Of a stretch of 64,000 nt of DNA, positions 51,501 through 59,020 are shown in pieces (within the stretch, counting starts at the first letter, position 1; the number at the start of each line of letters is the position of its first letter). The DNA is from Pseudonocardia kunmingensis (GTDB lineage: Bacteria > Actinomycetota > Actinomycetes > Mycobacteriales > Pseudonocardiaceae): assembly GCF_006716445.1 (NCBI RefSeq), contig NZ_VFPA01000003.1, forward strand, positions 930,001-994,000, read 5' to 3'. The translations under genes and the position numbers were made by a program. The notes below the pieces were generated by a model, which did not search any database, was not told the DNA's origin, and worked only from the letters and a program-made list of their open reading frames with translations.

Positions 51501-51677
51501 CCACTCACCGACCTGATGCGCATCGCCCACGCCGAGGACAACCGGTCCGAACTCGAGCTGTACGCGGCCGTCCTGCTCGATGCCCGCGGCTTCGACGTCC
51601 CCGAAGAACTCGCGCCCGACAGCTTCGCCGTCCTCAACGAGTTGCTCCCCGCCGGACCGAGACGACCCCGGCCATGA
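48549..51677 (+). CDS. LysM and BTAD domain membrane protein (1042 aa)
   Basis: Two N-terminal membrane helices, two LysM-type peptidoglycan-binding repeats (about residues 158-215, YVVAPRDTLWRIAETALGD; and 218-277, DDTLTGLAAEHLGDPARAHELFEANA), a Pro/Ser/Thr-rich linker, another membrane helix (MAVSSLVLGGVLAALAV, near 360), a large cytoplasmic part, and a C-terminal winged-helix plus BTAD/TPR region (about 805-1030; AEVLVYLSLHPAGVTAAKAATDLWP; LRGHLLDWDLFRRLRKRG). It joins a cell-wall-binding exterior with a SARP-like interior and may link cell-wall state to pilus expression or assembly. ATGA overlaps both neighbours. Confidence 0.92.
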   Translation: MRIFFRVTSAIAAAAAMAAILVGLPIALWMLTEPVVAHVLAADPSLADLLLRPDDGTLLMGFLALVAACAWLVLAVSIIGELATAITHRPVPRINLPGFRLGRSIAAALVAALLGSGTAIAAPSAALATVAPHPVASDHVPTGLPAVAPVTVDSQPSGPEYVVAPRDTLWRIAETALGDPLRWREIYDLNVGRVQPDGNRLSEASLLGVGWRLLMPADAREVVRVEPDDTLTGLAAEHLGDPARAHELFEANATLRQPGGEALTDPDLLRPGWALALPEPPAHAAPPSPPTTPPPPAAGTSAPPLPASVTPGANGDRPGTAPTASPSTPPPMPGSAAPVGSDDASEAGPELTIAAMAVSSLVLGGVLAALAVRRRRQLRHRPFRHRIAVPADESGRVEWSAARAEPTTTTHHLDLALRSLTHPEREGMTVPALRSVRLTSTDALVTLLGSTSLPAPFVAVGAPGEWGLDADDPLPVPAEEAKGCCAPFPTLVSVATDDDRTLMIDLEQRGVLRINGHRGRCVALLRHIAAELATSRTAEDTEVLLVGLGEELPALNPEQLRVLPDLDTALIEMEHHIASTRAALERLEVASAVEGRLRNVAADSWLPTVLLVGHEPTEQDRRRLEALADAEPGVAAVAVVVLDTLNSELRIGDDGLLELPDVNDGPWQAVQLTENAGTHLAAVLGATTDPPVPAGPAAGTESWAVGMDEDGSLGPEAAAGAHDDEIEGDDEDDALPELVDPHRREQQVDAEAVRRLAIVDHQDPRLDDDLAAWHNTEPPAVPMIAILGEPTVRAPGTVPRARPSWFAEVLVYLSLHPAGVTAAKAATDLWPDGHRISPATVRHAFYGARRWAGRGLGGNPDTPFVSDMQNDSTYRLRGHLLDWDLFRRLRKRGQARHEAGHPDAVADYEAALGLIRGPVLAALRPGGYAWLNNHDQRHDLQIPGFIIDTAHELVDIALATGDTGLARRAAEQARTLDIDVAFDRPLTDLMRIAHAEDNRSELELYAAVLLDARGFDVPEELAPDSFAVLNELLPAGPRRPRP

Positions 51678-52258
51678 CGAGCGACCCGATCACTGCGGCG
51701 ACCATCGCCGCGGTCATGGGCCCGTTCACACTCCTTCTGGCCGCGCACACGATGCGCACCCGGTGGCGGCCCCGCTGCGGCGATACCGCGGCGGTCACCA
51801 CCGCCATCGGCGTCCTCGCCGCGCTCGTCCTGCACGAGTCGCCGCCACTGGTCCTGCTACCGCTCCTGGTCCTCGGCCCGTCCGCCGCCGTCGTCGACGC
51901 CTACGAGGGCCGGCTACCCGACCACCTCACTGGACCGCTGCTGGGCGCGACTGCGTTGGCAGCGGCCGCGTCAGGAGGCATCGGTATGCGCGCCATCGCC
52001 ATCGCAGTCATAGCCGCCGGCCTCGCCGCGGCGGTGATAGTGGTGGCCGGCAACGCCCTCGGGTGGGGCGACATCAAGCTCATCCCCACACTCACCATCG
52101 TGCTCGGCCACCAGGGCGCTCTCCTCGGCGGGTTGTCGCAGGTGGTGCTCCTGATAGGTGTCACAGCCGTCATCGTCGGCACCGGTACTCGAGGCGCGGT
52201 CGTTCCCTACGGTCCGGCGCTGGTGTTCGGCACCGTCGGCGCGGCCGCGGGCTTCTGA
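51674..52258 (+). CDS. A24 prepilin peptidase
   Basis: 194-residue polytopic membrane protease. The two catalytic aspartates are present: VVDAYEGRLPD and GWGDIKLI (GxGD). No N-terminal methyltransferase/zinc domain, as in TadV/CpaA-like enzymes. Expected to cleave the Flp and TadE-like leaders encoded upstream. ATG overlaps the preceding stop. The last 52 bases overlap the convergent gene. Confidence 0.92.
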   Translation: MTSDPITAATIAAVMGPFTLLLAAHTMRTRWRPRCGDTAAVTTAIGVLAALVLHESPPLVLLPLLVLGPSAAVVDAYEGRLPDHLTGPLLGATALAAAASGGIGMRAIAIAVIAAGLAAAVIVVAGNALGWGDIKLIPTLTIVLGHQGALLGGLSQVVLLIGVTAVIVGTGTRGAVVPYGPALVFGTVGAAAGF

Positions 52259-53010
52259 ATGCCCCATAGGCGTGTCGACCGGCGCGGCGCCGACCGCGCC
52301 GCCGATCGGGTCGGCCTGGGGACCGGAGCCGAGGCCGTCGGCTGGGCCGGCGCTGGAGGCTGAACGATGGGTGGTGCATCGAGGTCGATGCCGCGGAAGC
52401 GGCCTCGGATCGCGGCATCGGTGCGGCGGTTCACGCCCCGCAACGCCCGGGCGATCGCGCGGTCGTCGGCCTGGTCGGGGTCGAGATGTTCCACGAATGC
52501 GGCCAGGTCGACCTGTCGGGGCAGCGTCGGGACCGTGACGCGCTCTTCGTTCACAGCCCACGGCGTGAGCTCCGCCGCCGGCCTCGTCAGCATGTGCACG
52601 CGCAATGCGTCGGCCAGCTCCCGGGTCCCGACCGCGGCACCCACCGGGCCGATCCCCGGCACCTGTCCGACCACTGCCCAGCTCTCTCCCCCAGCGCCGG
52701 CCATCGACACGACGTCAGCCGATCGCGGCCCGGAGCTGATCAGCCCGCGGGCCGTCGAGTACGCGGCCATGTCGAGCGGACGGGGCAGTTGGCCGACTGC
52801 CGTTGGGACGGTCGCACCGACCGCGGCGTCCAGGGCTGTGGCTGCCGCAGCCAGGTCACGCACCGCGCTAGCCCGCGTCGCGCGGCCCTCGCGCCCGCGG
52901 CGGCTTGCCCGGTGCCGGGCGAGCCGCTCGGCGATGTAGGTGGCGATGTGGGCCAGCTGGTAAGTCTCGTAGCTGCCCATCGTCAGCAGCGGGTAGTCAG
53001 GGGCGGTCAT
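52207..53010 (-). CDS. Conserved hypothetical protein of the mobilisation module
   Basis: 267 residues, no recognised domain. N-terminal part helical (ETYQLAHIATYIAERLARHRASR), centre with VSMAGAGGESWAVVGQVPGIGPVG and VTVPTLPRQVDLAAFVEHLDPDQADDRAIARALRGVNRRT, tail Pro/Ala/Arg-rich. It is coupled by ATGTGATGA overlap to the gene upstream, and both follow the relaxase on the same strand, so it is probably a transfer accessory protein. It overlaps the prepilin peptidase gene tail-to-tail by 52 bases. Confidence 0.78.
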   Translation of the reverse strand: MTAPDYPLLTMGSYETYQLAHIATYIAERLARHRASRRGREGRATRASAVRDLAAAATALDAAVGATVPTAVGQLPRPLDMAAYSTARGLISSGPRSADVVSMAGAGGESWAVVGQVPGIGPVGAAVGTRELADALRVHMLTRPAAELTPWAVNEERVTVPTLPRQVDLAAFVEHLDPDQADDRAIARALRGVNRRTDAAIRGRFRGIDLDAPPIVQPPAPAQPTASAPVPRPTRSAARSAPRRSTRLWGIQKPAAAPTVPNTSAGP

Positions 53011-53618
53011 CACATGGCCCTTTCTGCAGATGTCGCTGTCCTGGGCCCCGCCGGAGTCGTCACCCCCGCGGATCGGCCAGCCGAAGCTGTGCGGCGCCGC
53101 GGCCCGGCCGGTGCGGTGAACGCCCGCGCGGCCGTGCTCGCGGCCCGCTCACGAGCGGTTTGGGTCGGCCTGGGCAGGAACGTGGTGGCCGCGACCTCCT
53201 CGGCTCGGCGAAACGCCAGCAGCGTCGACCGAAAGGCGGGCAGGTCGCGCACATCGAACAGCACCCGCCCCGTCGAGACGCGCAGATAGCTGTTCTTCCC
53301 CACCGGGCGTTCCAGGCGGGCGAACACCGGTGGACAGCTGGCCATCTCGACCATCACTGCAGGTTCGGCCACGCCCCGGACCGGCGTGACCCGTCTGGTG
53401 TCGCCTTCGCGAGGCAGCAGAAGCGCCTGGCGGTCCATGTCGTTCCACGTCCGGGCCACGAGCGACACCGTGGCAGCGTCGTGCATGTAGACCAGCGCCC
53501 CACCGACGCGCACGCTGACCGCGGCACCGTCGGTACCCGGCCGGTGCGCGGCCACCCTCGTGTCCTGCAGACCCACCAGCGAGACGATCACGCTGACGGC
53601 CTGGCGATTTCGCTGCAT
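53010..53618 (-). CDS. Conserved hypothetical protein downstream of the relaxase
   Basis: 202 residues: QAVSVIVSLVGLQDTRVAAHRPGTDGAAVSVRVGGALVYMHDAATVSLVARTWNDMDRQALLLP, beta-rich, then an Arg/Ala/Thr-rich tail. No known domain. 33 bases after the relaxase gene and overlapping the next gene, so in the same operon; function unknown. Confidence 0.75.
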   Translation of the reverse strand: MQRNRQAVSVIVSLVGLQDTRVAAHRPGTDGAAVSVRVGGALVYMHDAATVSLVARTWNDMDRQALLLPREGDTRRVTPVRGVAEPAVMVEMASCPPVFARLERPVGKNSYLRVSTGRVLFDVRDLPAFRSTLLAFRRAEEVAATTFLPRPTQTARERAASTAARAFTAPAGPRRRTASAGRSAGVTTPAGPRTATSAERAM

Positions 53619-53651
53619 CCTCTCCGCCTCCGACCGGCCCGAGCGCGACCG

Positions 53652-55076
53652 TCAGCCGCGCGGCTGGTCAGAGCGTCGCCGGCCCGGACGGTCGAGCTGT
53701 GGTCGAGGTGCTGCGAATCCGTGGTCGAGCAACGAGCCACTCGTCGAGGGCGCCGCCATGGCCGTCCATCGGCCGAGAGTGTCGGCGGCCGTCCGAGCCG
53801 CCGACGACTGATGCTCACGGCCGCGTTCACGCTGCCAGGCAGCGATCTCGCGCAGCAACGCCGTCAACGCCACCGCCAAAGCCACCGCCGCCGCGCCCGG
53901 CTCGTGCGAGACCCCGAGCATCCGCCGCTGCCGCACCAACTGCCTCGCAACTCGACGCAGCCCCACCGCCGACGGACCTGACGCTGCCGTGCTGCCCCGG
54001 GGCGGCCGCGCAGCCCGATCGAACGCCTCCGCCGCTGCATCCAGCTCGCCCGACCAGCCCGTCATCGCGGTCAGCACGTCTCGCGTCGCATGCGCGATGC
54101 CGTCGACGTCCTCGCCGCCCTGCCCCCGTCGCGCCGCGCCTACTGCAGCCCGGGCACCCTCCACTCGCCGCCGCGCGGCCTCCACAGGCGCAGCCGAGTC
54201 CGACCCCTTCGCCGATTCGTCCCACGCCCGCATCAACCGCGGCAACGACAGGTCCGGCGCGAGCTTGCTCCCGCTGTAGAACACCGGGGCGCCCGACGCC
54301 GTCACATCTCCGCCGCGCGCGACCTTGTAACCCAGCGGGTCACCCGACGGCGCTCGCCGCAGCTCCACCAGATACCCGGCCTCCTGCAATGCCGAGATGA
54401 ACTCCTCGGCGCCATTGGATGCCACCGCGGCGCTGCGGACCACGCGCGCCAGCTCGACCCGCGCCGGTTCTCGCCCCTGCCGGCGCGCCTTCTCCAGCTC
54501 CCCACGCCCCGGCGCCCGCGCCGCCGTCCCGTCCGCCGACGCCGTCAGAGTCAGCCCCAGCCGCCGCTCGATCCGCTGCGCCGCCTCCCGCAACCGCGGA
54601 TAGTCCCGCGACGGCCAGAACCGGCGGCACGTGTCCTGCCGCACCAGCACGACCGCGATGTGGATGTGGGCATCGGCATGTCGGATCGCCACCCACCGCG
54701 GCCCACCCGCATCCCCGCGCGCCGCGACCCCGGCTCCATCGAGCAGCTCACGCGCGATCGACGCCCACTGCGCGTCCGACAGCTCCCGGTCCCCCGCTGC
54801 CACCCGCGCCGAGCAGTGCCACACGTACCCGCGTTTGCCTTCCCCGTCGCTCTCGGGCAACCCAGCGGCGACAGCCGGCGCCCGCAGAGCCCGGATGAGC
54901 GGGCCCAGCTCCAGATCGAACTCGCTGGCCCCGTTCTGCTGCGGCTGCCACCCCGAGTCCCGCCCGTCCCAACTAGCCACGATCCGCGGGCGCACGTGCT
55001 CCTGCGCCCGCCCCGGCCCCATCAGATAGGCGACCAGCCCGCCGACGCGCCACCCGTGCACCACTTTGGTGATCAC
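53652..55076 (-). CDS. Relaxase / mobilisation nuclease (MobA/VirD2-like)
   Basis: 474 residues. MITKVVHGWRVGGLVAYLMGPGRAQEH at the N-terminus and the His triad in RHADAHIHIAVVLVRQD (about residues 130-146) are the hallmarks of the PF03432-type relaxase domain of actinobacterial elements; the rest is a helical, Arg/Ala-rich region. It should nick oriT and pilot the strand into the recipient through the TraG coupling protein. GTG/ATG start overlaps the mobC-like stop by four bases. Confidence 0.93.
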   Translation of the reverse strand: MITKVVHGWRVGGLVAYLMGPGRAQEHVRPRIVASWDGRDSGWQPQQNGASEFDLELGPLIRALRAPAVAAGLPESDGEGKRGYVWHCSARVAAGDRELSDAQWASIARELLDGAGVAARGDAGGPRWVAIRHADAHIHIAVVLVRQDTCRRFWPSRDYPRLREAAQRIERRLGLTLTASADGTAARAPGRGELEKARRQGREPARVELARVVRSAAVASNGAEEFISALQEAGYLVELRRAPSGDPLGYKVARGGDVTASGAPVFYSGSKLAPDLSLPRLMRAWDESAKGSDSAAPVEAARRRVEGARAAVGAARRGQGGEDVDGIAHATRDVLTAMTGWSGELDAAAEAFDRAARPPRGSTAASGPSAVGLRRVARQLVRQRRMLGVSHEPGAAAVALAVALTALLREIAAWQRERGREHQSSAARTAADTLGRWTAMAAPSTSGSLLDHGFAAPRPQLDRPGRRRSDQPRG

Positions 55077-55453
55077 AGGCGGCCTCGCTCGAACTGCGCG
55101 ACCACCACATCGACGACCGCGTCCAACCGCGCAAGGAGACGGCGAACCTCCTCATCGGCACGCACATCCCCCGTTGCGGTCTGCTGCACGAGGACCGCGT
55201 CCGCGTGCAACCGCAGCAAATCCGGAAGCTCGACAGATGAGACCTCGCCGCGCCGCGCGACGTCGAGCACCGTCTCTCCGATCCACGCGCCCACCGCGAG
55301 ACCCGCCAGTGCCGCCCGCTCCCGAACCACCAGCAACTCCGATTCGGAGAACCGCACCACGACTTGCCGCTGACGAGGCACTTCGCTCCGTACCCGGCGC
55401 CGGCGACTCGGTCGATCCTCCGCGCCACGCTTCACAGTGCGAGATGCGACCAC
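55073..55453 (-). CDS. MobC-like relaxosome accessory protein
   Basis: 126 residues: basic N-terminus, then QRQVVVRFSESELLVVRERAALAGLAVGAWIGETVL, the ribbon-helix-helix-like MobC pattern, and a C-terminal helix (EEVRRLLARLDAVVDVVVAQFERG). It should help the relaxase melt or bind oriT. First gene of the relaxase operon; the candidate oriT is upstream. Confidence 0.82.
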   Translation of the reverse strand: MVASRTVKRGAEDRPSRRRRVRSEVPRQRQVVVRFSESELLVVRERAALAGLAVGAWIGETVLDVARRGEVSSVELPDLLRLHADAVLVQQTATGDVRADEEVRRLLARLDAVVDVVVAQFERGRL

Positions 55454-55604
55454 GCCCGCGCTGCCGATCCGTGGTCAACGATTACCCTCTTTGATCAGCT
55501 CACCGTTGCCGTGATCGAAAGCATCGGCGATCTCAGCCGCCCCCCGCCACTCACGCGCTGCCAAGGAACGCCCCCGTTCCGCACAAAGACGCCAGCGGCG
55601 CGGC

Positions 55605-55648
55605 GCCAGAAGCATCGCTTCTGGCATATCTCGCTGTAAGTGGCGCGT
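55605..55648. other. Candidate oriT: hairpin followed by a nic-like core
   Basis: GCCAGAAGC-ATC-GCTTCTGGC (55605-55625) is a perfect 9-bp stem; 11 bases after it lies TAAGTGGCGCGT (55637-55648), similar to the RSF1010-type nic core TAAGTGCGCCCT. The site is 150-200 bases upstream of mobC/relaxase in a gene-free, comparatively AT-rich segment, the normal place for oriT. Inferred by resemblance only. Confidence 0.6.
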
Positions 55649-55753
55649 AATTGATCAGATGCGAATTTTGATACGGCCTGCTGCGCAATTCTCAGCGTCG
55701 AGTCAGAACCTGACCTGAGCAGCGGCGACGCGATGTTGGTGCGGGTGATGATG

Positions 55754-56403
55754 TCACTTTGAGCCGTAGCGCCGCACATCGCCAGCCAGTCGTTCGGCTG
55801 TCTCTACCGTCTCTACCTGACCGACCCCGCCTACGGCTAGCCCGGCGAGTGCGAGACCCGGTTCGGTACCGGAAAATGGACCCGGTACCGCCTGCCGAAG
55901 GTCGACCCGGTGCGCGAAGCGGCGCAGGTCGGCTCGCTGCGCCGCGGTCACCACCGGCAGGTCCATTGGCACGGTCGGCAGCACGGGCCGCCGGACCGGG
56001 CCGCGTACGCACCGAAACATCTCCTCGAACAACACGTTGGCCGACCATCCGTCAGCAGCAGGTGGCAGACGCCGAGGATAAGCAGGTAGCGGACCGGTGA
56101 GAGCCGGACCAGGTGCGCGCTCCACAGCGGCGGCTCGGCCCGCCGGTACGCTCGCCGCCGCTCGCCGGACACCAGTCCGGAGACGTACGCGTCTTGCTCG
56201 GCCTGCGGGCAACCAATCAGGTCGGCGACTCGGACGTCCGGCTCGAGGTCGGTATGGACGTTGAGCACCGCGTCCGAGCCGGCGGTCCGGACGGAGATCC
56301 GCAGGATGTCGTGCCGCCGGGTGACGTCGGCCGTCGCCCGCCGCAGCAGGGCCGGGTCTAGCGGCCCGTCGCTCTGGCGGACGACCAGCCCGGGTCGCCC
56401 GGG
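55754..56403 (-). pseudogene. Broken condensation-domain (NRPS C-domain-like) gene fragment
   Basis: The frame opens at the left of the domain (GPLDPALLRRATADVTRRHDILRISVRT) through RAYRRAEPPLWSAHLVRLSPVRYLLILGVCHLLL, then must shift to another frame to continue ADGWSANVLFEEMFR and PVVTAAQRADLRRF. The HHxxxDG core reads C-H-x-x-x-x-D-G, with the first His lost, and both ends of a normal gene are missing. It appears to be a decayed condensation-domain acyltransferase next to the element's right end. Confidence 0.68.
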
Positions 56404-56797
56404 CGCTGCAGAAAATGTCCGCGCACCGGGGCAGCCTCAACCTGCCGCTGCCCGCCCCGCTCGGCACGGTCGAGTTTCATCACCCATGCCGCCCAGATCC
56501 CGGCCGACCCGATCGACTGGAGCGTCCGCACCGTGCGCGAGCTGGCCGCCGGATGAGCCGGCCGGTCAACCTTCCGCCGCACTACGAGGCGGTGTGGGCG
56601 CGGGTGGTCGAGCCGCATCCGGCCGACCCGGCCAGTCCCGGTTCGGCCCCTCAGGAAACAGCATCCGACGGGGTGGAGCGCACGGCGCCAGCACAGCGCG
56701 CATACCCACCTCCTCCATCAACTTCTACAAGACGTCGCACTACAAGTCGCAGACGTCCGAGGTGCTCGCTGTGCCCGTGTCGATCGGTCGTGGTCCG
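56404..56797. other. Scar region with unassigned gene fragments
   Basis: No intact gene. Short rightward stretches look protein-like: SSFITHAAQIPADPIDWSV ending at a stop near 56554, then VNLPPHYEAVWARVVEP from about 56561. They are in different frames and have no start or family match. This fits a patchwork of deletions near an element boundary. Confidence 0.4.
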
Positions 56798-57505
56798 CTA
56801 CGTCGCAGGCATGGACGGTCGGACGACGAGATCGAAGATCGGCGCCCTCGTCGGCGCATTGATGATCGCTCGGATGACGTCGGCGACGTCGGCGGTCCGC
56901 AAGTACCGGTGCGGCTCGTAGGGGCCGGTCTCGGTGGCGCGCACGGCGCGCTGCAGGTCGGTGTCCGTGCGCCCGAGTTGGATCGATGTGACCCGCAGAC
57001 CGTGCTGCTGCTCTTCGCTGCGCAACACGTCCCCGAAGGCGTGGAGCGCGGATTTCGACGCCGCGTAAGCGCCCTGTCCCGCGGCCATGCTCGCATTCAC
57101 TGTGGAGTTGATGAGCACCACGTGACCCTGGGCGACCCGCAGTGCCGGAAGGAGGAGCCGAGTCAGTTCCACCACGGCGAACACGTTCACCTCGAACATC
57201 TCCCGCCAGGCGTTCGTCGCCGTGTCGGCCACCGGGCCCGCGGACCAGATGGCCGCGTTGTGCACCAGGACGTCCAGCCGGTGGATGTCGCGGGTCGCGG
57301 CTCGCAGAGCTTGTTGATCGGTCAGATCGACCGGCCACGCGCGGCCGCCGCAGCCGGCGGCCGTCCTCGACAGGGCCTCGCGGTCGCGTCCGCCGAGCAG
57401 GACGTCGTGATCGGTGGACAGTTCGGTGGCGATGGCCTGGCCGATGCCTCGAGAGGCGCCGGTGACCATCGCCAGTGGACGGGTGTCGACTTCGTTCACG
57501 GACAC
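56798..57505 (-). CDS. SDR family oxidoreductase
   Basis: 235-residue short-chain dehydrogenase: TGASRGIG at residues 15-22, HNAAIWSAG, catalytic region STVNASMAAGQGAYAASKSAL (Ser, Tyr-x-x-x-Lys) and a C-terminal DVADVIRAIINAP. Substrate unknown. GTG 57505 has GAGGAG six bases upstream. A second copy of only its last ~26 codons lies at 60664-60743 on the other strand. Confidence 0.91.
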   Translation of the reverse strand: MSVNEVDTRPLAMVTGASRGIGQAIATELSTDHDVLLGGRDREALSRTAAGCGGRAWPVDLTDQQALRAATRDIHRLDVLVHNAAIWSAGPVADTATNAWREMFEVNVFAVVELTRLLLPALRVAQGHVVLINSTVNASMAAGQGAYAASKSALHAFGDVLRSEEQQHGLRVTSIQLGRTDTDLQRAVRATETGPYEPHRYLRTADVADVIRAIINAPTRAPIFDLVVRPSMPAT

Positions 57506-57670
57506 GCTGAACTCCTCATGCGGCGAATCCGCAGTGCGGAGCGCCGACTGGCTGCCGACCGCCCCTGCCTCGGAGTGCGAGCGGAGGCGGAAGCTGCGGC
57601 AGGTGGGGTGGGATGTGCAGGAGTGGCGCCCGCGGAACTCGCGGCGCAGCGAACCGGGAAGGTCGCGCGG

Positions 57671-58255
57671 CTACGCGTGTGCGGGTGCCGTCAGCGGCGG
57701 CGGCCCGCGCCGGGCCGCCCGTATCGCCCATCCACACGATCTCAGCGCCACACCTCGTGGCTGGCTTCGGACGCTGATCCGGACGGCGCGCTGATCAGCC
57801 GGAGGGGAGGTGGGGAGCAGTCGGAGCGGACGGCGCAGTGCACCGCCGATCAGCTTCAGGAACTGCGTGGAGAAGGTGACTGCGATGACGATGAGCGCCG
57901 GCACGAGGACCTGCATCGCGGTGGCCGGGCCGTCGCTGGCGATCACGTGGAGGAGCCCGGCGGGGTGGTGGTCCCCGCCGCCGCTGCCGATCTTCGACGT
58001 CGCGTGCAGCGCTGGTTGCGCGACCAGTGCGCCACTCACCGCGGAGAACACGCCTTCGTAGCGGTCGGCGAGGGTCAACCGCAGGACGGCCACGACGACG
58101 GCGACCAGCCCGACCGCTGCGGTGTGCGAGGGGTGCTCGTCGGCGAGCAGGTCCATCGCCACAGCCGCGACGACCGTGCCGGCCGCGGCGACGGCCAGCA
58201 GCGGGAGCCCGACCGTCCGAGGTGCGCTACCTGGCACGGGGCCTCCTTCCGCCAT
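57671..58255 (-). CDS. Hypothetical membrane protein
   Basis: 194 residues with about four membrane helices (LPLLAVAAAGTVVAAVAMDLL; TAAVGLVAVVVAVLRLTL; ATAMQVLVPALIVIAVTFSTQFLKLIGGAL) and a basic C-terminal tail. HHPAGLLHVIASDGP between helices is suggestive of a conserved actinobacterial membrane family, but no function is known. ATG 58255 is chosen; the frame is open further upstream without family features. Confidence 0.66.
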   Translation of the reverse strand: MAEGGPVPGSAPRTVGLPLLAVAAAGTVVAAVAMDLLADEHPSHTAAVGLVAVVVAVLRLTLADRYEGVFSAVSGALVAQPALHATSKIGSGGGDHHPAGLLHVIASDGPATAMQVLVPALIVIAVTFSTQFLKLIGGALRRPLRLLPTSPPADQRAVRISVRSQPRGVALRSCGWAIRAARRGPPPLTAPAHA

Positions 58256-58323
58256 CGATGGGCCGCATACCCGCGAGATGGTGCGCCCGCGGCCCTGTGA
58301 GAGGGCTGAGAGCATCTCGGGTA

Positions 58324-58974
58324 TCAGGTCCGAGCGAGGAGGGCGAAGCGTTCGTCGGTGACATGCTTGCCCCACAAGGCGGCGTTGTCGAGGGGAACGG
58401 TGCGCAGCTCGGTGACGAGGGGGCGTACGACCGCCGCGAGGTCCTCGGCGGCGATCCCCTGGTGCCAGGGCAGCGTCTCCGCGCCCGCGACGTACGGCAC
58501 GCCGGTCTGGCCGGCCTCGCGCCAGCGCCCCTCGACCAGGACGAGGGTGCCGGTCGGGCGGACGCGGGTGACCCATTCGCGCAGTGCGGCCGGCGGGTCG
58601 GGCAGCGTCCACAGCAGGTGGCGGGCGAGCAGGACGTCGAACCGCTCGTTCCCGGTGGGTGGCGCCGCGGCGTCGCCGACGAGGAAACGGCCGGGAAGAT
58701 CACGGGCCGCGAGCTTCGCCCGGGCCTGCTCGACCATTCGCGGGGACAGGTCGACGCCGGTGACACGATGCCCCGCCTCGGCCAGGAGCGCCGACAGCGA
58801 CCCCGTGCCGCAGCCCACATCCAGCACAGCCGCGGGAGCGGGCGGCAGCCATGCGTCCAGCAGAGCCGACCACGCCTCGCGAGTCTTCTGGTCGCGCAGA
58901 CCGTGGTCCGGCTCGTCGTCGAAGCCGGGCGCGGCGGCGTCCCAGTAGGCGGAGATCACAGCTGCCTCGCTCAT
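58324..58974 (-). CDS. Class I SAM-dependent methyltransferase
   Basis: 216 residues with motif I VLDVGCGTGSLSALLAEAG (residues ~47-65), VTGVDLSPRMVEQARAKL, LVGDAAAPPTGNERFDVLLARHLLWTLPDP, typical of methyltransferase domain type 11. N-terminal ISAYWDAAAPGFDDEPDHGL is also common in this group. Substrate unknown. ATG 58974. Confidence 0.93.
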   Translation of the reverse strand: MSEAAVISAYWDAAAPGFDDEPDHGLRDQKTREAWSALLDAWLPPAPAAVLDVGCGTGSLSALLAEAGHRVTGVDLSPRMVEQARAKLAARDLPGRFLVGDAAAPPTGNERFDVLLARHLLWTLPDPPAALREWVTRVRPTGTLVLVEGRWREAGQTGVPYVAGAETLPWHQGIAAEDLAAVVRPLVTELRTVPLDNAALWGKHVTDERFALLART

Positions 58975-59020
58975 GCGGCCGATCCTGGCAGGGGCAACCG
59001 ACAAGTCGCGCACCTGCCGG

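Larger units (their letters stand above)
22012..55700. mobile_element. Integrative and conjugative element carrying T4SS-like and Tad pilus modules
   Basis: Bounded on the left by tRNA-Leu(GAG) and a serine recombinase and on the right, approximately, by a relaxase-mobC module with a candidate oriT. Contents in order: integration, cargo, serine protease, mating apparatus (two-TM protein, TrbL-like, SCO6880, VirB4-like, TraG), regulators, Prim-Pol, Tad pilus operon, relaxase. Host-type metabolic genes resume on both sides. The right end is inferred; no direct repeat of the tRNA end was recognised, so the boundary may lie anywhere between 55.65 and about 56.8 kb. Confidence 0.85.

Noticed and set aside
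56261..58300. 679-codon forward open frame
   Set aside because: Overlaps the SDR and membrane-protein genes on the other strand, low-complexity composition and no domain; GC artefact.
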